Origin: Iodobacter fluviatilis
GTDB taxonomy: Bacteria; Pseudomonadota; Gammaproteobacteria; Burkholderiales; Chitinibacteraceae
Length of the DNA stretch: 64,000 bases
Direction: 5' to 3'
NCBI RefSeq assembly: GCF_900451195.1
Contig: NZ_UGHR01000001.1
Location: forward strand, 2,232,001-2,296,000
In this document: piece by piece, positions 16,738 to 24,829 of the stretch
Layout of the letters: each line of letters begins with the position of its first letter
Numbering within the stretch: position 1 is the first letter of the stretch
Notes under the pieces: generated by a model
Seen by the model: the letters and a program-made list of their open reading frames with translations, nothing else
The model's database searches: none
What the model was told of the DNA's origin: nothing
Position numbers and translations under genes: made by a program

Positions 16738-18135
16738 ATGATGCAACAAGACTTTAAACAGGCGCTGGCCGATGTCAGTGAATGGATGAATGCATATCAG
16801 CAGAATGTTGCTGATTATCCGGTCGTGACCGCATTAAAAGGCGGCGAGATTTTGCAGCAGATCCCTGATTTTGCGCCCAAAAATGCCGAGCATTTCTCTG
16901 AGATTTTTGCCGATTTTAAAAAGATTATTGTGCCGGGGATAACGCATTGGCAGCACCCGCAGTTTATGGGGTATTTCCCTTCTAATACCAGCCCGCCTTC
17001 TGTATTGGCCGAAATGCTGGTGGCCAGCCTGGGGGTGCAGTGCATGAGCTGGCTCACCTCACCTGCAGCTACAGAATTAGAAATCAGAATGATGGAATGG
17101 CTGCGTGATTTATGGGGCTTGCCTGAGGCTTTTTCGGGTGTAATTCAGGATTCCGCATCCAGCTCTACCCTGATTGCGCTCTTGGTGGCCAGGGAAAAAG
17201 CGACACAGTTTGAAGTAAATCAAACGGGTGTGGCAGGGTATAAATTAAGCGCGTATTGCTCGTCTGAAGCACATACCTCTATTGAAAAAGCGATCAAAAT
17301 TGCCGGTATCGGCCAGCAAAACCTAAGAAAAATCCCTGTAGACGAGCATCAATCTATCCGCATTGATCTCTTGCAACAAGCCATTGCTGAGGATATTGAG
17401 CAAGGGTTTACGCCGTTTTTTATGGTGGGCGCCTTGGGGACGACAGGCAGCACGGCCGTTGATGATCTTGCTGCGATGGCCAAAATCGCCAAGGCACAGC
17501 AAATCTGGTTTCATATCGATGCAGCCTATGCCGGATCGGCGCTGATGTTGCCCGAGGTGCGGCAACTCGCGGCAGGGTATACCGAGGCCGATAGCATGGT
17601 GGTGAATCCGCATAAATGGCTGCTTTGCAATTTTGATTGCTCAGCGTTTTTTATTCGCGATAAAGAAAGCCTGCTTAAAACCTTTACGCTGGGCCTGATT
17701 CCTGAATATCTGAAATCCCCCAATAGCACCGGTCAGACTCATTTTATGAATTGGGGTGTGGGCCTTGGGCGGCGATTCAGGGCTTTAAAACTTTGGTTTG
17801 TGCTGCGCTGGTACGGCACAAACGGTTTAAGGGATTTAGTGACGCATCACCTTGATTTAAGCGCCAGGCTGGAGCAGTGGCTAAGGCAAGAGCCTCATTT
17901 TGAAGTGCTTGCTCAGCGGCATTTTAATTTGCTCTGCTTTCGTTTAAAAGCCAGTGACGAGATTAATATGGAGCTGCTGCGCCGCATCAATGCCAGTGGC
18001 AAAGTGTTTATGACGCATACCAAAATCAACCATCAGCTGGCTCTCAGAATGGTGATTGGCCAAACTGAAGTGAATGAGCGGCATGTTTGGGAGGCCTGGC
18101 AGCTGATTAAAAACTTGGCAAAAGATTTAATGTAA
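16738..18135 (+). CDS. Aromatic-L-amino-acid decarboxylase-like PLP enzyme
   Basis: A 465-residue group II PLP decarboxylase. THWQHPQFMGYF and SWLTSPAATELE match the aromatic amino acid decarboxylase family (DOPA, tyrosine or tryptophan decarboxylases). The PLP lysine is Lys293 in VVNPHKWLL, the pyridine-binding Asp261 is in FHIDAAYAG, and His179 in SEAHTS stacks on the cofactor. The frame is open upstream into the oxygenase gene; I chose the ATG at 16738, with a second ATG directly after it and AGGGG just before. It is operonic with the upstream 2-oxoglutarate oxygenase. The product should be an amine, or possibly an aldehyde, as some homologues are aldehyde synthases. Confidence 0.9.
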   Translation: MMQQDFKQALADVSEWMNAYQQNVADYPVVTALKGGEILQQIPDFAPKNAEHFSEIFADFKKIIVPGITHWQHPQFMGYFPSNTSPPSVLAEMLVASLGVQCMSWLTSPAATELEIRMMEWLRDLWGLPEAFSGVIQDSASSSTLIALLVAREKATQFEVNQTGVAGYKLSAYCSSEAHTSIEKAIKIAGIGQQNLRKIPVDEHQSIRIDLLQQAIAEDIEQGFTPFFMVGALGTTGSTAVDDLAAMAKIAKAQQIWFHIDAAYAGSALMLPEVRQLAAGYTEADSMVVNPHKWLLCNFDCSAFFIRDKESLLKTFTLGLIPEYLKSPNSTGQTHFMNWGVGLGRRFRALKLWFVLRWYGTNGLRDLVTHHLDLSARLEQWLRQEPHFEVLAQRHFNLLCFRLKASDEINMELLRRINASGKVFMTHTKINHQLALRMVIGQTEVNERHVWEAWQLIKNLAKDLM

Positions 18136-18137
18136 AT

Positions 18138-18172
18138 AAAAAGGGGTTTTGAGTAAAACAAAGCCCCTTTTT
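18138..18172. terminator. Bidirectional intrinsic terminator
   Basis: AAAAAGGGG and CCCCTTTTT form the stem, with an inner GTTTT/AAAAC pairing. It lies between the convergent decarboxylase and binding-protein genes; its right end overlaps the stop codon of the latter. Confidence 0.88.
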
Positions 18173-18920
18173 ATTGATTTTTTGCTTCTTGCATGATGCG
18201 CTGATACTCGCCGCTCTGTTTTAATTTTTTAAGGCCTTTATTAAATTTATCGGCAATTTCTGCGCCATTGGGCGTTTTTTTAGAAATTAACAAATAAACA
18301 GGCTCTTCGGCAAAGTTTTTGGGGAAGAAGGTGATTCTTTCTGCATCTTTAGGGGGGAGTGTGGTAGAGATAAGGTATTGTCCCAGTGTTTTATCTGCAG
18401 TAAATAAGTCAATTCGTTTGGCAATTAATTTTTTGATATTGATTTCATCGCTGGGGGCTTCATCACATATAAATTGCTGTTTTTTTCTGGCGGTATCAAA
18501 GGCGGCACCATAGCTGTAGCCAATACTTACGCCTACTTTGTAATTATTTAAACTACTCAAATCCAGTTGCGTTATTTTTTTATCTTTTAAATAAAAAAAA
18601 CCATACTGAACAACATCAATCGGATCGCTGAAAATAAAAAGCTGGCTGCGCTCCGGTGTTTTAACCCAATAAGGGGTGAGGTCTGCCTCGCCCTTTTTGA
18701 CCATATCGTATGATCTTTTCCATGGGTAATAAGCGATAGATACCGCCACCTTTTCCTGCCTGAATGCTTCTCTGATTATTTTGCTGATAAATCCTTCATC
18801 CTGCAGCGATTCAGATAGATAGGGCTGAAACTCGCCACTGGCGATCCGAACACGTACCTCAGCGCATTGTGCGCTGGCCGCTGAGATGATAAAGAGAAAA
18901 ATGGTGAGAAAATCACGCAA
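18171..18920 (-). CDS. Periplasmic solute-binding protein-like (family 3)
   Basis: A 249-residue secreted binding protein. A signal peptide (about 1-19, ending AQCA) is followed by a family 3 bilobal domain with YYPWKRSYDMVKKGEADLTP, the strand-helix typical of amino-acid-binding proteins of the transporter-less PheC/FliY-like group. The start is a TTG preceded by a G-rich GGGGGCGGG. No transporter genes are adjacent. It is convergent to the decarboxylase operon and shares its terminator. The ligand is unknown. Confidence 0.78.
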   Translation of the reverse strand: MRDFLTIFLFIISAASAQCAEVRVRIASGEFQPYLSESLQDEGFISKIIREAFRQEKVAVSIAYYPWKRSYDMVKKGEADLTPYWVKTPERSQLFIFSDPIDVVQYGFFYLKDKKITQLDLSSLNNYKVGVSIGYSYGAAFDTARKKQQFICDEAPSDEINIKKLIAKRIDLFTADKTLGQYLISTTLPPKDAERITFFPKNFAEEPVYLLISKKTPNGAEIADKFNKGLKKLKQSGEYQRIMQEAKNQ

Positions 18921-18970
18921 GGCCCGCCCCCTTTTGAATCAATATAGCAGTAATTTCTGGCCGCATTGGT

Positions 18971-19085
18971 GTGCTTAAGGAACCTCTGCACAAATACTTC
19001 TTTCGCACATTAGACACTTGTAGGTGATTGATTTAATTGTGTGTCGATCAAGGGGCTTTGATTCGAGCAGAGGTTTCTTCAGCAC
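18971..19085. repeat. MITE-like element or paired insertion-sequence ends
   Basis: The 21-bp left arm (18971-18991, containing GGAACCTCTGCAC) and right arm (19065-19085, containing GCAGAGGTTTCTTC) are inverted repeats matching at 18 of 21 positions. The 115-bp whole has no coding frame. It resembles a small non-autonomous element or the residue of an insertion sequence, but no transposase or target duplication is confirmed. Confidence 0.45.
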
Positions 19086-19346
19086 CTTGCAGGGGGTAAA
19101 CAGGTCATTGCTGCTTGATTGTTTATGGGCAAAGTGGGGCTGGTTTTACCCTGAATAAACGGTGATGGTGTATAGAGCAAGGGAAGCAGCGGCAAGTCCT
19201 TTTAAATGGCAAATGAAGATGTGTTTTAATTAAAAATGGTAATTTGTATTTTAATTCAGCGATCTGTTTTTTTAGCGCTAAGTTAATTAAAACTTATCCT
19301 CGCTAATTCAGGTAAAAACAGTAACAAATGTTTTTAGAGAAGCGGC
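19086..19346. other. Intergenic AT-rich stretch
   Basis: Together with the flanking repeat and terminator this completes a gene-free region of about 500 bp between the binding-protein and glycerol dehydrogenase genes. I see no gene, RNA or clear promoter in it. Confidence 0.35.
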
Positions 19347-19387
19347 TTTTGCCGCAAAAATCCGCCTAAAACGGATTTACGGCAAAA
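19347..19387 (-). terminator. Intrinsic terminator of glycerol dehydrogenase gene
   Basis: On the minus strand AAATCCG and CGGATTTTT form a stem with a T-run, nested within an outer TTTTGCCG/CGGCAAAA pairing. It lies about 40 bp past the gldA stop. Confidence 0.8.
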
Positions 19388-19428
19388 ACTGCTGCTGAGT
19401 GACGGGGCATTTCACTGGCAGGATGGTG

Positions 19429-20517
19429 TTAAACCCGCTTGCCTAATTGATCTGCAACTAAAATTGCCCCATACACCGCATCGGCGTCTACTTTAAACGG
19501 CATATTGTGTATGGTTTCACCTGCAGCACAAGCTGCTTTGGCGACGGCCATCAGTGCTTCTTTGCTGACATCGCCTGCGCCCAGATCAGCGAGGCAGGTG
19601 GGCAGGCCCACGCTGTGGCAGAAAGCTAGTACTTGATTGATTTCTTCTAAGGGGGCGTTTTCTAAAGCCAATTGCACCAGCGTGCCGAAAGCGACTTTTT
19701 CGCCGTGAAATAAATGATGGCATTCGCTGAGTAAAGTCAGGCCATTATGCACGGCGTGGGCAGCCGCTAATCCGCCACTTTCAAAACCAATGCCACTTAA
19801 GTAAGTATTGGCTTCAATGATATTTTCTACTGCCTGCGTAACTACTTGGCTTTCGACCGCTAATTTGGCTTTCAGGCCATCTTTCAGCAACGTTTTATAG
19901 CAAAGCTCGGCTAGCGCCAGCGCCGACAGGGTAGGGATGCCGCCAGACATGGCTGGATTGCCAGAGCACCCATTGGCGCGGGCTTCAAAATAGGTGGCCA
20001 GTGCATCCCCCATCCCTGCCACAATCAGGCGGGCCGGGGCCCGGGCAACGATTTGGCTGTCGATCAGCACTACATCAGGATTTTTGGGCAGCATTAAATA
20101 AGATTCAAATTGCCCTGCCTCGGTGTAAATCACCGATAAGGCGCTGGTGGGCGCATCGGTAGAGGCAATGGTTGGCGCAATCACAACTGGCACTTGATGG
20201 TAATAAGCCACGGCTTTCGCGGTATCCAGTGTTTTGCCACCGCCCACGCCAATCACCACTTTAATCTGCTTTGCTTTACAGATGGCGACAAGGCGATCAA
20301 TTTCTGTACGGCAACATTCGCCTTCAAAGGTTTCCATATAAAACGCGGCGTGCGCATCGCTAAAACTCTTGCTGATGATAGGGGTGACGATGCTCTTTAC
20401 CATGCCACCACTCATAATCAGCGCTGTATCGCCCAGTTGCAGGCTGTATTTAGCCAAAGAAGCCAGTACGCCTTTGCCCTGGATGTATTTGCCTGGGCTT
20501 GAAATGATCTTTTCCAT
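19429..20517 (-). CDS. gldA: Glycerol dehydrogenase
   Basis: A 362-residue iron/zinc-type alcohol dehydrogenase that oxidises glycerol to dihydroxyacetone with NAD. GVGGGKTLDTAKA binds the nucleotide, APTIASTDAPTS is family-specific, and the metal ligands are in GMGDAL, HAVHNGL and HLFHGEKVAFG. The start MEKIISSPGKYIQGKG is that of GldA. Length is normal. Downstream dihydroxyacetone kinase genes are not present nearby. The upstream region is shared with the divergent umuDC operon. Confidence 0.96.
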   Translation of the reverse strand: MEKIISSPGKYIQGKGVLASLAKYSLQLGDTALIMSGGMVKSIVTPIISKSFSDAHAAFYMETFEGECCRTEIDRLVAICKAKQIKVVIGVGGGKTLDTAKAVAYYHQVPVVIAPTIASTDAPTSALSVIYTEAGQFESYLMLPKNPDVVLIDSQIVARAPARLIVAGMGDALATYFEARANGCSGNPAMSGGIPTLSALALAELCYKTLLKDGLKAKLAVESQVVTQAVENIIEANTYLSGIGFESGGLAAAHAVHNGLTLLSECHHLFHGEKVAFGTLVQLALENAPLEEINQVLAFCHSVGLPTCLADLGAGDVSKEALMAVAKAACAAGETIHNMPFKVDADAVYGAILVADQLGKRV

Positions 20518-20720
20518 GCGGTGCTCCTTGTTTCATATTCTTGTATGGCCGTGCCAATGCGGGATAAGTTCATTATTTAAGGGGATAGTCCGAAGCGATT
20601 GGCTGGGGTTTGATTTGGATCAAATGCATGGCCAGCGCATCTTTACGAAGAGAGGGCGCATCCATGGAGGCTTTTTTGAGGCGTTTGTCATTTTTATCTT
20701 TACCGGCGATATATTTACGC

Positions 20721-20748
20721 CCAATATAGAACGATCGTTCTATATTGG
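20721..20748. promoter_or_regulatory. Perfect 28-bp palindrome, likely SOS operator of umuDC
   Basis: The 28-bp sequence is exactly self-complementary, with the core GAACGATCGTTC and outer arms CCAATATA/TATATTGG. It ends eight bases before the umuD ATG. The core follows the GAAC-N4-GTTC pattern of Gram-positive LexA boxes rather than the CTGT-N8-ACAG box common in gamma- and betaproteobacteria. Operator function is inferred from position and symmetry. Confidence 0.7.
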
Positions 20749-20756
20749 TATTGCCC

Positions 20757-21197
20757 ATGTCGGATTTTTATACTACTCAGGGGGCCCGCTTGCCAGCAGC
20801 AGGCTGCGTGCCTGTTTACCTGCCTTATAGCAGTACCCCGATTGCTGCTGGTTTTCCCAGCCCTGCAGAGGGATATTTAGAAGAGTATCTCAGCCTTGAT
20901 CAGCACCTTATTCAGGATAAGGAATCAACCGTTTTGCTGCGCTGCAAGGGGGATTCGATGATTGATGCGCATATTTGTGCAGGAGACTGGCTGATTGTGG
21001 ACCGGGGCCGCCAGGCGGTATCTGGCGATATTGTTGTTGCCGCTCTAGATGGTGAATTCACTTTGAAGAGGCTGATTTTGCGCGGGCAGCAGGTAATCTT
21101 GCAGCCGGAAAATCCGGCATATCAGCCCATTTTTGTGCGGCCAGAGCAGGAGCTTTCGCTGTTTGGCGTGCTCACAGGTCTTGCGAGGCGTGTGTAA
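20757..21197 (+). CDS. umuD: UmuD, translesion polymerase V regulatory subunit
   Basis: A 146-residue LexA-like serine autoprotease. The cleavage site Ala31-Gly32 in [12 protein letters not shown] aligns with the Cys24-Gly25 site of E. coli UmuD. The catalytic dyad is Ser67 (GDSMID) and Lys104 (GEFTLKRL). RecA filaments should trigger self-cleavage to UmuD', which joins UmuC to form polymerase V. The ATG at 20757 gives the right N-terminal length but has no Shine-Dalgarno, because the operator palindrome ends eight bases upstream; a leaderless or very short leader transcript is possible. The stop overlaps the umuC start by one base. Confidence 0.93.
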   Translation: MSDFYTTQGARLPAAGCVPVYLPYSSTPIAAGFPSPAEGYLEEYLSLDQHLIQDKESTVLLRCKGDSMIDAHICAGDWLIVDRGRQAVSGDIVVAALDGEFTLKRLILRGQQVILQPENPAYQPIFVRPEQELSLFGVLTGLARRV

Positions 21198-22468
21198 TGC
21201 AGCGGCAAATTGCGCTTGTGGATTGCAATAATTTTTATGCGTCTTGCGAGCGGGTATTTCGGCCCGCTTTAAATCAACGGCCCATCGTCGTGCTGTCAAA
21301 TAACGATGGCTGCGTGGTGGCCCGCAGCAATGAAAGCAAGGCGCTGGGTATTCCTATGGGCGTGCCTTTGTTTCAGATCAGGGATTTAATTGCACAGCAT
21401 GGCGTCGTGGTACTTTCCAGTAATTACGCTTTATATGGCGATTTAAGCCGCCGGGTGATGTCTATCCTTGGGCGTTACTCTCCCTTGCAAGAAATCTATT
21501 CTATCGATGAAAGCTTTCTGGATTTAACGGGTTTCAGCAGGGTGACGGCGTATTGTCATACGCTAAAAAATGATATTAAGCAGCGCACGGGCATTCCTGT
21601 TTGTGTAGGGCTTGCACCTAGTAAAACACTGGCAAAGCTGTGCAATATGCTGGCTAAAAAAATGCAGCCATGGGCTAAAAATGGGGTGTTTAATTTCTAT
21701 GAAACTGAGCCTCAGGCTTGGGATGCCATTTTGCAAAAGTTGCCTGTGGGAGAGGTGTGGGGGATAGGGTGCCGGCTTGCCCGCAAATTAGAATTTGATG
21801 GCATCTCTACGGTTTATGATTTAAAAAAAGCGTCGCCTGCATTGCTGCGTCGCCGTCATGGCATTTTAGTGGGGCAAACCATTGCAGAGCTTAATGGCGA
21901 AGCCTGCTTAGAGCTGGAAGATCTTCCGGCGGCAAGGCAGCATATTCTGGTCAGCCGTTCATTTGGCCGTAAAACCTGTTTATTCAGCGAGGTGCAGGCC
22001 GCACTGGCACTGCATATTTCTTCTGCGGCCACTAAGCTTAGGCAACAGCAGTCTCTTGCCAGCCAGCTTACTTTATTTGTACGCAGCCAGCCTTCTGATT
22101 ACAGCCATCCCCCCGTGCACCGCTCTGTTGTATTGCCTTTAAGTGCGCCGACAGATGACACCCTGCTCTTGCAAAAAGCAGCACTGGCAGGTTTAAAAAC
22201 ACTATTTACGGAGGGCGCTTTGTATCAAAAAGCAGGCGTTATGCTGGCGGGCGTAGTGGGGGAATCAGAGCAACAGCTGGATTTGTTTGCCGATAGTCCT
22301 CCCCCTCAGCGGGCAAAGCTGATGGCGGCTCTGGATTTAATCAATCAACATTTTGGCAGGCATACCCTGCGCAGTGCAGCAGAGCTGATGAGCCACGCCA
22401 GCAACATGAATCAGCAGTGGCGGTCACCGCGTTATACCACTTGCTGGAATGAGTTATTGGAAGTTTAA
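21197..22468 (+). CDS. umuC: UmuC, Y-family DNA polymerase V catalytic subunit
   Basis: A 423-residue Y-family polymerase that copies damaged DNA. The N-terminal metal-binding motif [15 protein letters not shown], the second motif YSIDESFLD with the catalytic Asp-Glu, and [14 protein letters not shown] are intact. A beta-clamp-binding motif QLDLF lies in the C-terminal third. It overlaps umuD by one base (TAATG), so translation is coupled. Regulation should come from the palindromic operator at 20721-20748. Confidence 0.96.
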   Translation: MQRQIALVDCNNFYASCERVFRPALNQRPIVVLSNNDGCVVARSNESKALGIPMGVPLFQIRDLIAQHGVVVLSSNYALYGDLSRRVMSILGRYSPLQEIYSIDESFLDLTGFSRVTAYCHTLKNDIKQRTGIPVCVGLAPSKTLAKLCNMLAKKMQPWAKNGVFNFYETEPQAWDAILQKLPVGEVWGIGCRLARKLEFDGISTVYDLKKASPALLRRRHGILVGQTIAELNGEACLELEDLPAARQHILVSRSFGRKTCLFSEVQAALALHISSAATKLRQQQSLASQLTLFVRSQPSDYSHPPVHRSVVLPLSAPTDDTLLLQKAALAGLKTLFTEGALYQKAGVMLAGVVGESEQQLDLFADSPPPQRAKLMAALDLINQHFGRHTLRSAAELMSHASNMNQQWRSPRYTTCWNELLEV

Positions 22469-22601
22469 AAGAGATGAAAGTCGTTGATGTCGCACGCCAT
22501 TCGTACAATTTCCTTACATTTTGGTAATGTTAGGGGTAGGCTAAAAGAAGTCCCTGTGGTTTTAAAAACTGCAATGGGCGGCTTGAAACAACTCTTTTTT
22601 C

Positions 22602-23411
22602 ATGGCCTCTGTGGGTGATTTTGCTTTGAATAATCATTTGTCTTTAAAAGTGGCTACTTACAATATTCACAAGGGGCTGTCGCTGTTTAACCAGCGGCTG
22701 GTTGTGCATGATGTTCGTGAGGCCTTGCAGGCTTTGTCGCCAGATTTGATTTTTTTACAGGAAGTACAAGGCGCGCACAGCCAGCGAATACAGCGTTTTT
22801 CTAACTGGCCAGTTGCCCCGCAGCATGAATATCTGGCGGGCGATTTACATGTGGCTTATGGCTTAAATGCCCGTTATAAGCTGGGGCACCATGGTAATGC
22901 ACTGTTATCCCGGTTCCCTATTTTGCGCTGGCATAATCATGATTTAACCCTGCACCGTTTTGAGCAGCGTGGCGTCTTACACTGCGAGCTGGATGTGCCG
23001 GGCTGGCATCAGCCACTGCATGCGCTTTGTGTGCACCTCAATTTGCGGGCAATGGACAGGCGTAAACAAGTCAAAATGCTGATCGAACGGGTACTCAGTG
23101 ATGTGCCTGAACATGCGCCTCTGGTGCTGGCTGGCGATTTTAATGATTGGCGCGGCGAGGCCACCCTGCATTTTGCCCGCGAGCTGGGTTTGATCGAGGC
23201 CTTTAATGCTTTGCACGGTACTTCTGCTAAAAGCTTTCCTGCCCGCTTACCTATCCTGTCTCTGGATCGGGTGTATTTACGGGGGTTTACGGTGCAAGTG
23301 GCCAATGTGCTGGGCGGAGTGCCCTGGTCTGATTTGTCGGATCATGCGCCACTCTATACCGTCTTACACCGTAATGAGGGTGGGCTTGGGACGGCGGGTG
23401 TTGAACTGTAA
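22602..23411 (+). CDS. ybhP: Endonuclease/exonuclease/phosphatase family protein (YbhP-like)
   Basis: A 269-residue EEP-fold protein. YNIHKGL, LQEVQG, LAGDFNDWRG and LSDHAP are the metal and catalytic motifs of the DNase I-like superfamily. It sits directly upstream of a cardiolipin synthase B-type gene, as ybhP does before clsB (ybhO) in E. coli, so a role in phospholipid or phosphodiester metabolism is more likely than DNA cleavage. The ATG at 22602 has no good Shine-Dalgarno. A 9-bp inverted repeat, CATCTTGTC/GACAAGATG (23529-23564), lies downstream. Confidence 0.85.
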   Translation: MASVGDFALNNHLSLKVATYNIHKGLSLFNQRLVVHDVREALQALSPDLIFLQEVQGAHSQRIQRFSNWPVAPQHEYLAGDLHVAYGLNARYKLGHHGNALLSRFPILRWHNHDLTLHRFEQRGVLHCELDVPGWHQPLHALCVHLNLRAMDRRKQVKMLIERVLSDVPEHAPLVLAGDFNDWRGEATLHFARELGLIEAFNALHGTSAKSFPARLPILSLDRVYLRGFTVQVANVLGGVPWSDLSDHAPLYTVLHRNEGGLGTAGVEL

Positions 23412-23657
23412 GTGATCAGCCGGGTCTGAGTCGTTGCGGTGTTATTTTATGCTTGTCCTTGTGGCTTTTGAACGGCGTGAAAAAGTGCGGTCAAATCTAG
23501 GATAAAAATCAAACTACGGACAGCGGAGCATCTTGTCTTGCTTCAGGGGCGTACTGACAAGATGATTCAGTGCGGTCTTGTTGTGCTGGGCCTTGGGCTT
23601 GGCCATGGCGTGCACCGTAGCGCTGAATAATGTGAAACAGGCAGATGAGGCTGACTT

Positions 23658-24820
23658 ATGTATGTGGCTGGAAATCGCTTTAAATTACTTTTTAACGGGC
23701 AGGATTATTTTCCTGCGCTGATCGATGCGATTAATCTGGCACAACAAGAAGTTTTTTAGAAAGCTATTTATTCGAGGCCGATGAAGTAGGGACGGCGGTG
23801 ATGGAGGCTTTAATCGCGGCTGCTTTGCGCGGTGTGCGGGTTAACGTACAGATTGATGGCTTTGGAGCCGGGCATTTGCCTTTGTTCTGGCAGAAGAAGC
23901 TGGCCGCATCAGGCGTGAGGGTTTTGTTTTTCAGGCCAGAAGTAAAAATACTCTCGCTCGACAGGCAGCGTTTACGCCGCCTGCACCGAAAGCTGGCTGT
24001 TATTGATGGCAATGTAGCGTTTATAGGCGGGATTAATATTCTGTCTGATTTTGAGCCTGGGCAGCCAGAGCTGGCACCGCGCTATGATTATGCGGTGCGT
24101 ATGGTGGGCCCGCTGGTGGCTCAGGTGCATGAATCGGTGGATCATCTGTGGCGGCATACCGCATGGGTGCAGCTTAAGCAGAACTGGGCAAAAAAAAGCG
24201 CACTTAGGCCGTCTGTGATGACGCTGGGGCGTGCTCGCGGCTCGTTTCTGTACAGGGATAATCTACGTCACCGGCGTGATATAGAGCGCGAATATTTGCG
24301 TGCTATTTTGCATGCTAAAAGCGAAATCATCTTGGCCAATGCATATTTCCTGCCCGGATATCGCTTACGTCATGCACTGATTCATGCGGCTAAGCGCGGT
24401 GTGAATGTGGTATTGCTGGTGCAGGGAAGGGTGGATCACGCTTTACTGCACTATGCCAGCCGGGGGTTTTATCAGCAGTTTTTAAGTGCGGGCATCGAAA
24501 TCTACGAATACCAAAAAGGCTTTATGCATGCCAAAGTGGCGGCGATTGATGGTGTTTGGGCGACGGTTGGCTCAAGCAATATTGATCCTTTCAGCCTGCT
24601 TCTGGCTCGCGAAGCCAATGTTTTTGTACGTGAGAAGCAGTTCGCCGGCGAGCTGCGTGCCGATCTGATGCGTGCATTGCAAGAGGACGCAGTACAAATT
24701 AAAAAAAGCGATGTTGAACGGGATCGCTGGGTTTACCGGGTTTTACCCTGGCTTTGCCATGCCGTGGTGCGCCTGATGATGGGGGTGAGCGGCTATGGCG
24801 GACGCCGTTATCTGGAATAG
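23658..24820 (+). pseudogene. clsB: Cardiolipin synthase B-like, frameshifted
   Basis: The gene encodes a phospholipase D-superfamily cardiolipin synthase. The first part starts at an ATG preceded by GAGG and reads YVAGNRFKLLFNGQDYFPAL, as in ClsB, then ends at TAG (23757-23759). One extra T in the run at 23752-23757 would give EVFLESYLFEADEVG and continue into an intact 3' part carrying both catalytic motifs, HRKLAVIDG and HAKVAAIDG. The rest is full length to 24820. So either the gene is broken, the run is slippery, or one base is missing from the sequence. A truncated product starting at the GTG or ATG near 23798 would lack only the N-terminal segment. Confidence 0.88.
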
Positions 24821-24829
24821 CCCCGATGC

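Noticed and set aside
20573..20758. 61-codon Lys-rich minus-strand frame starting at the umuD palindrome
   Set aside because: Its start overlaps the umuD start codon on the opposite strand and has no Shine-Dalgarno; the apparent coding look may come from the palindrome.
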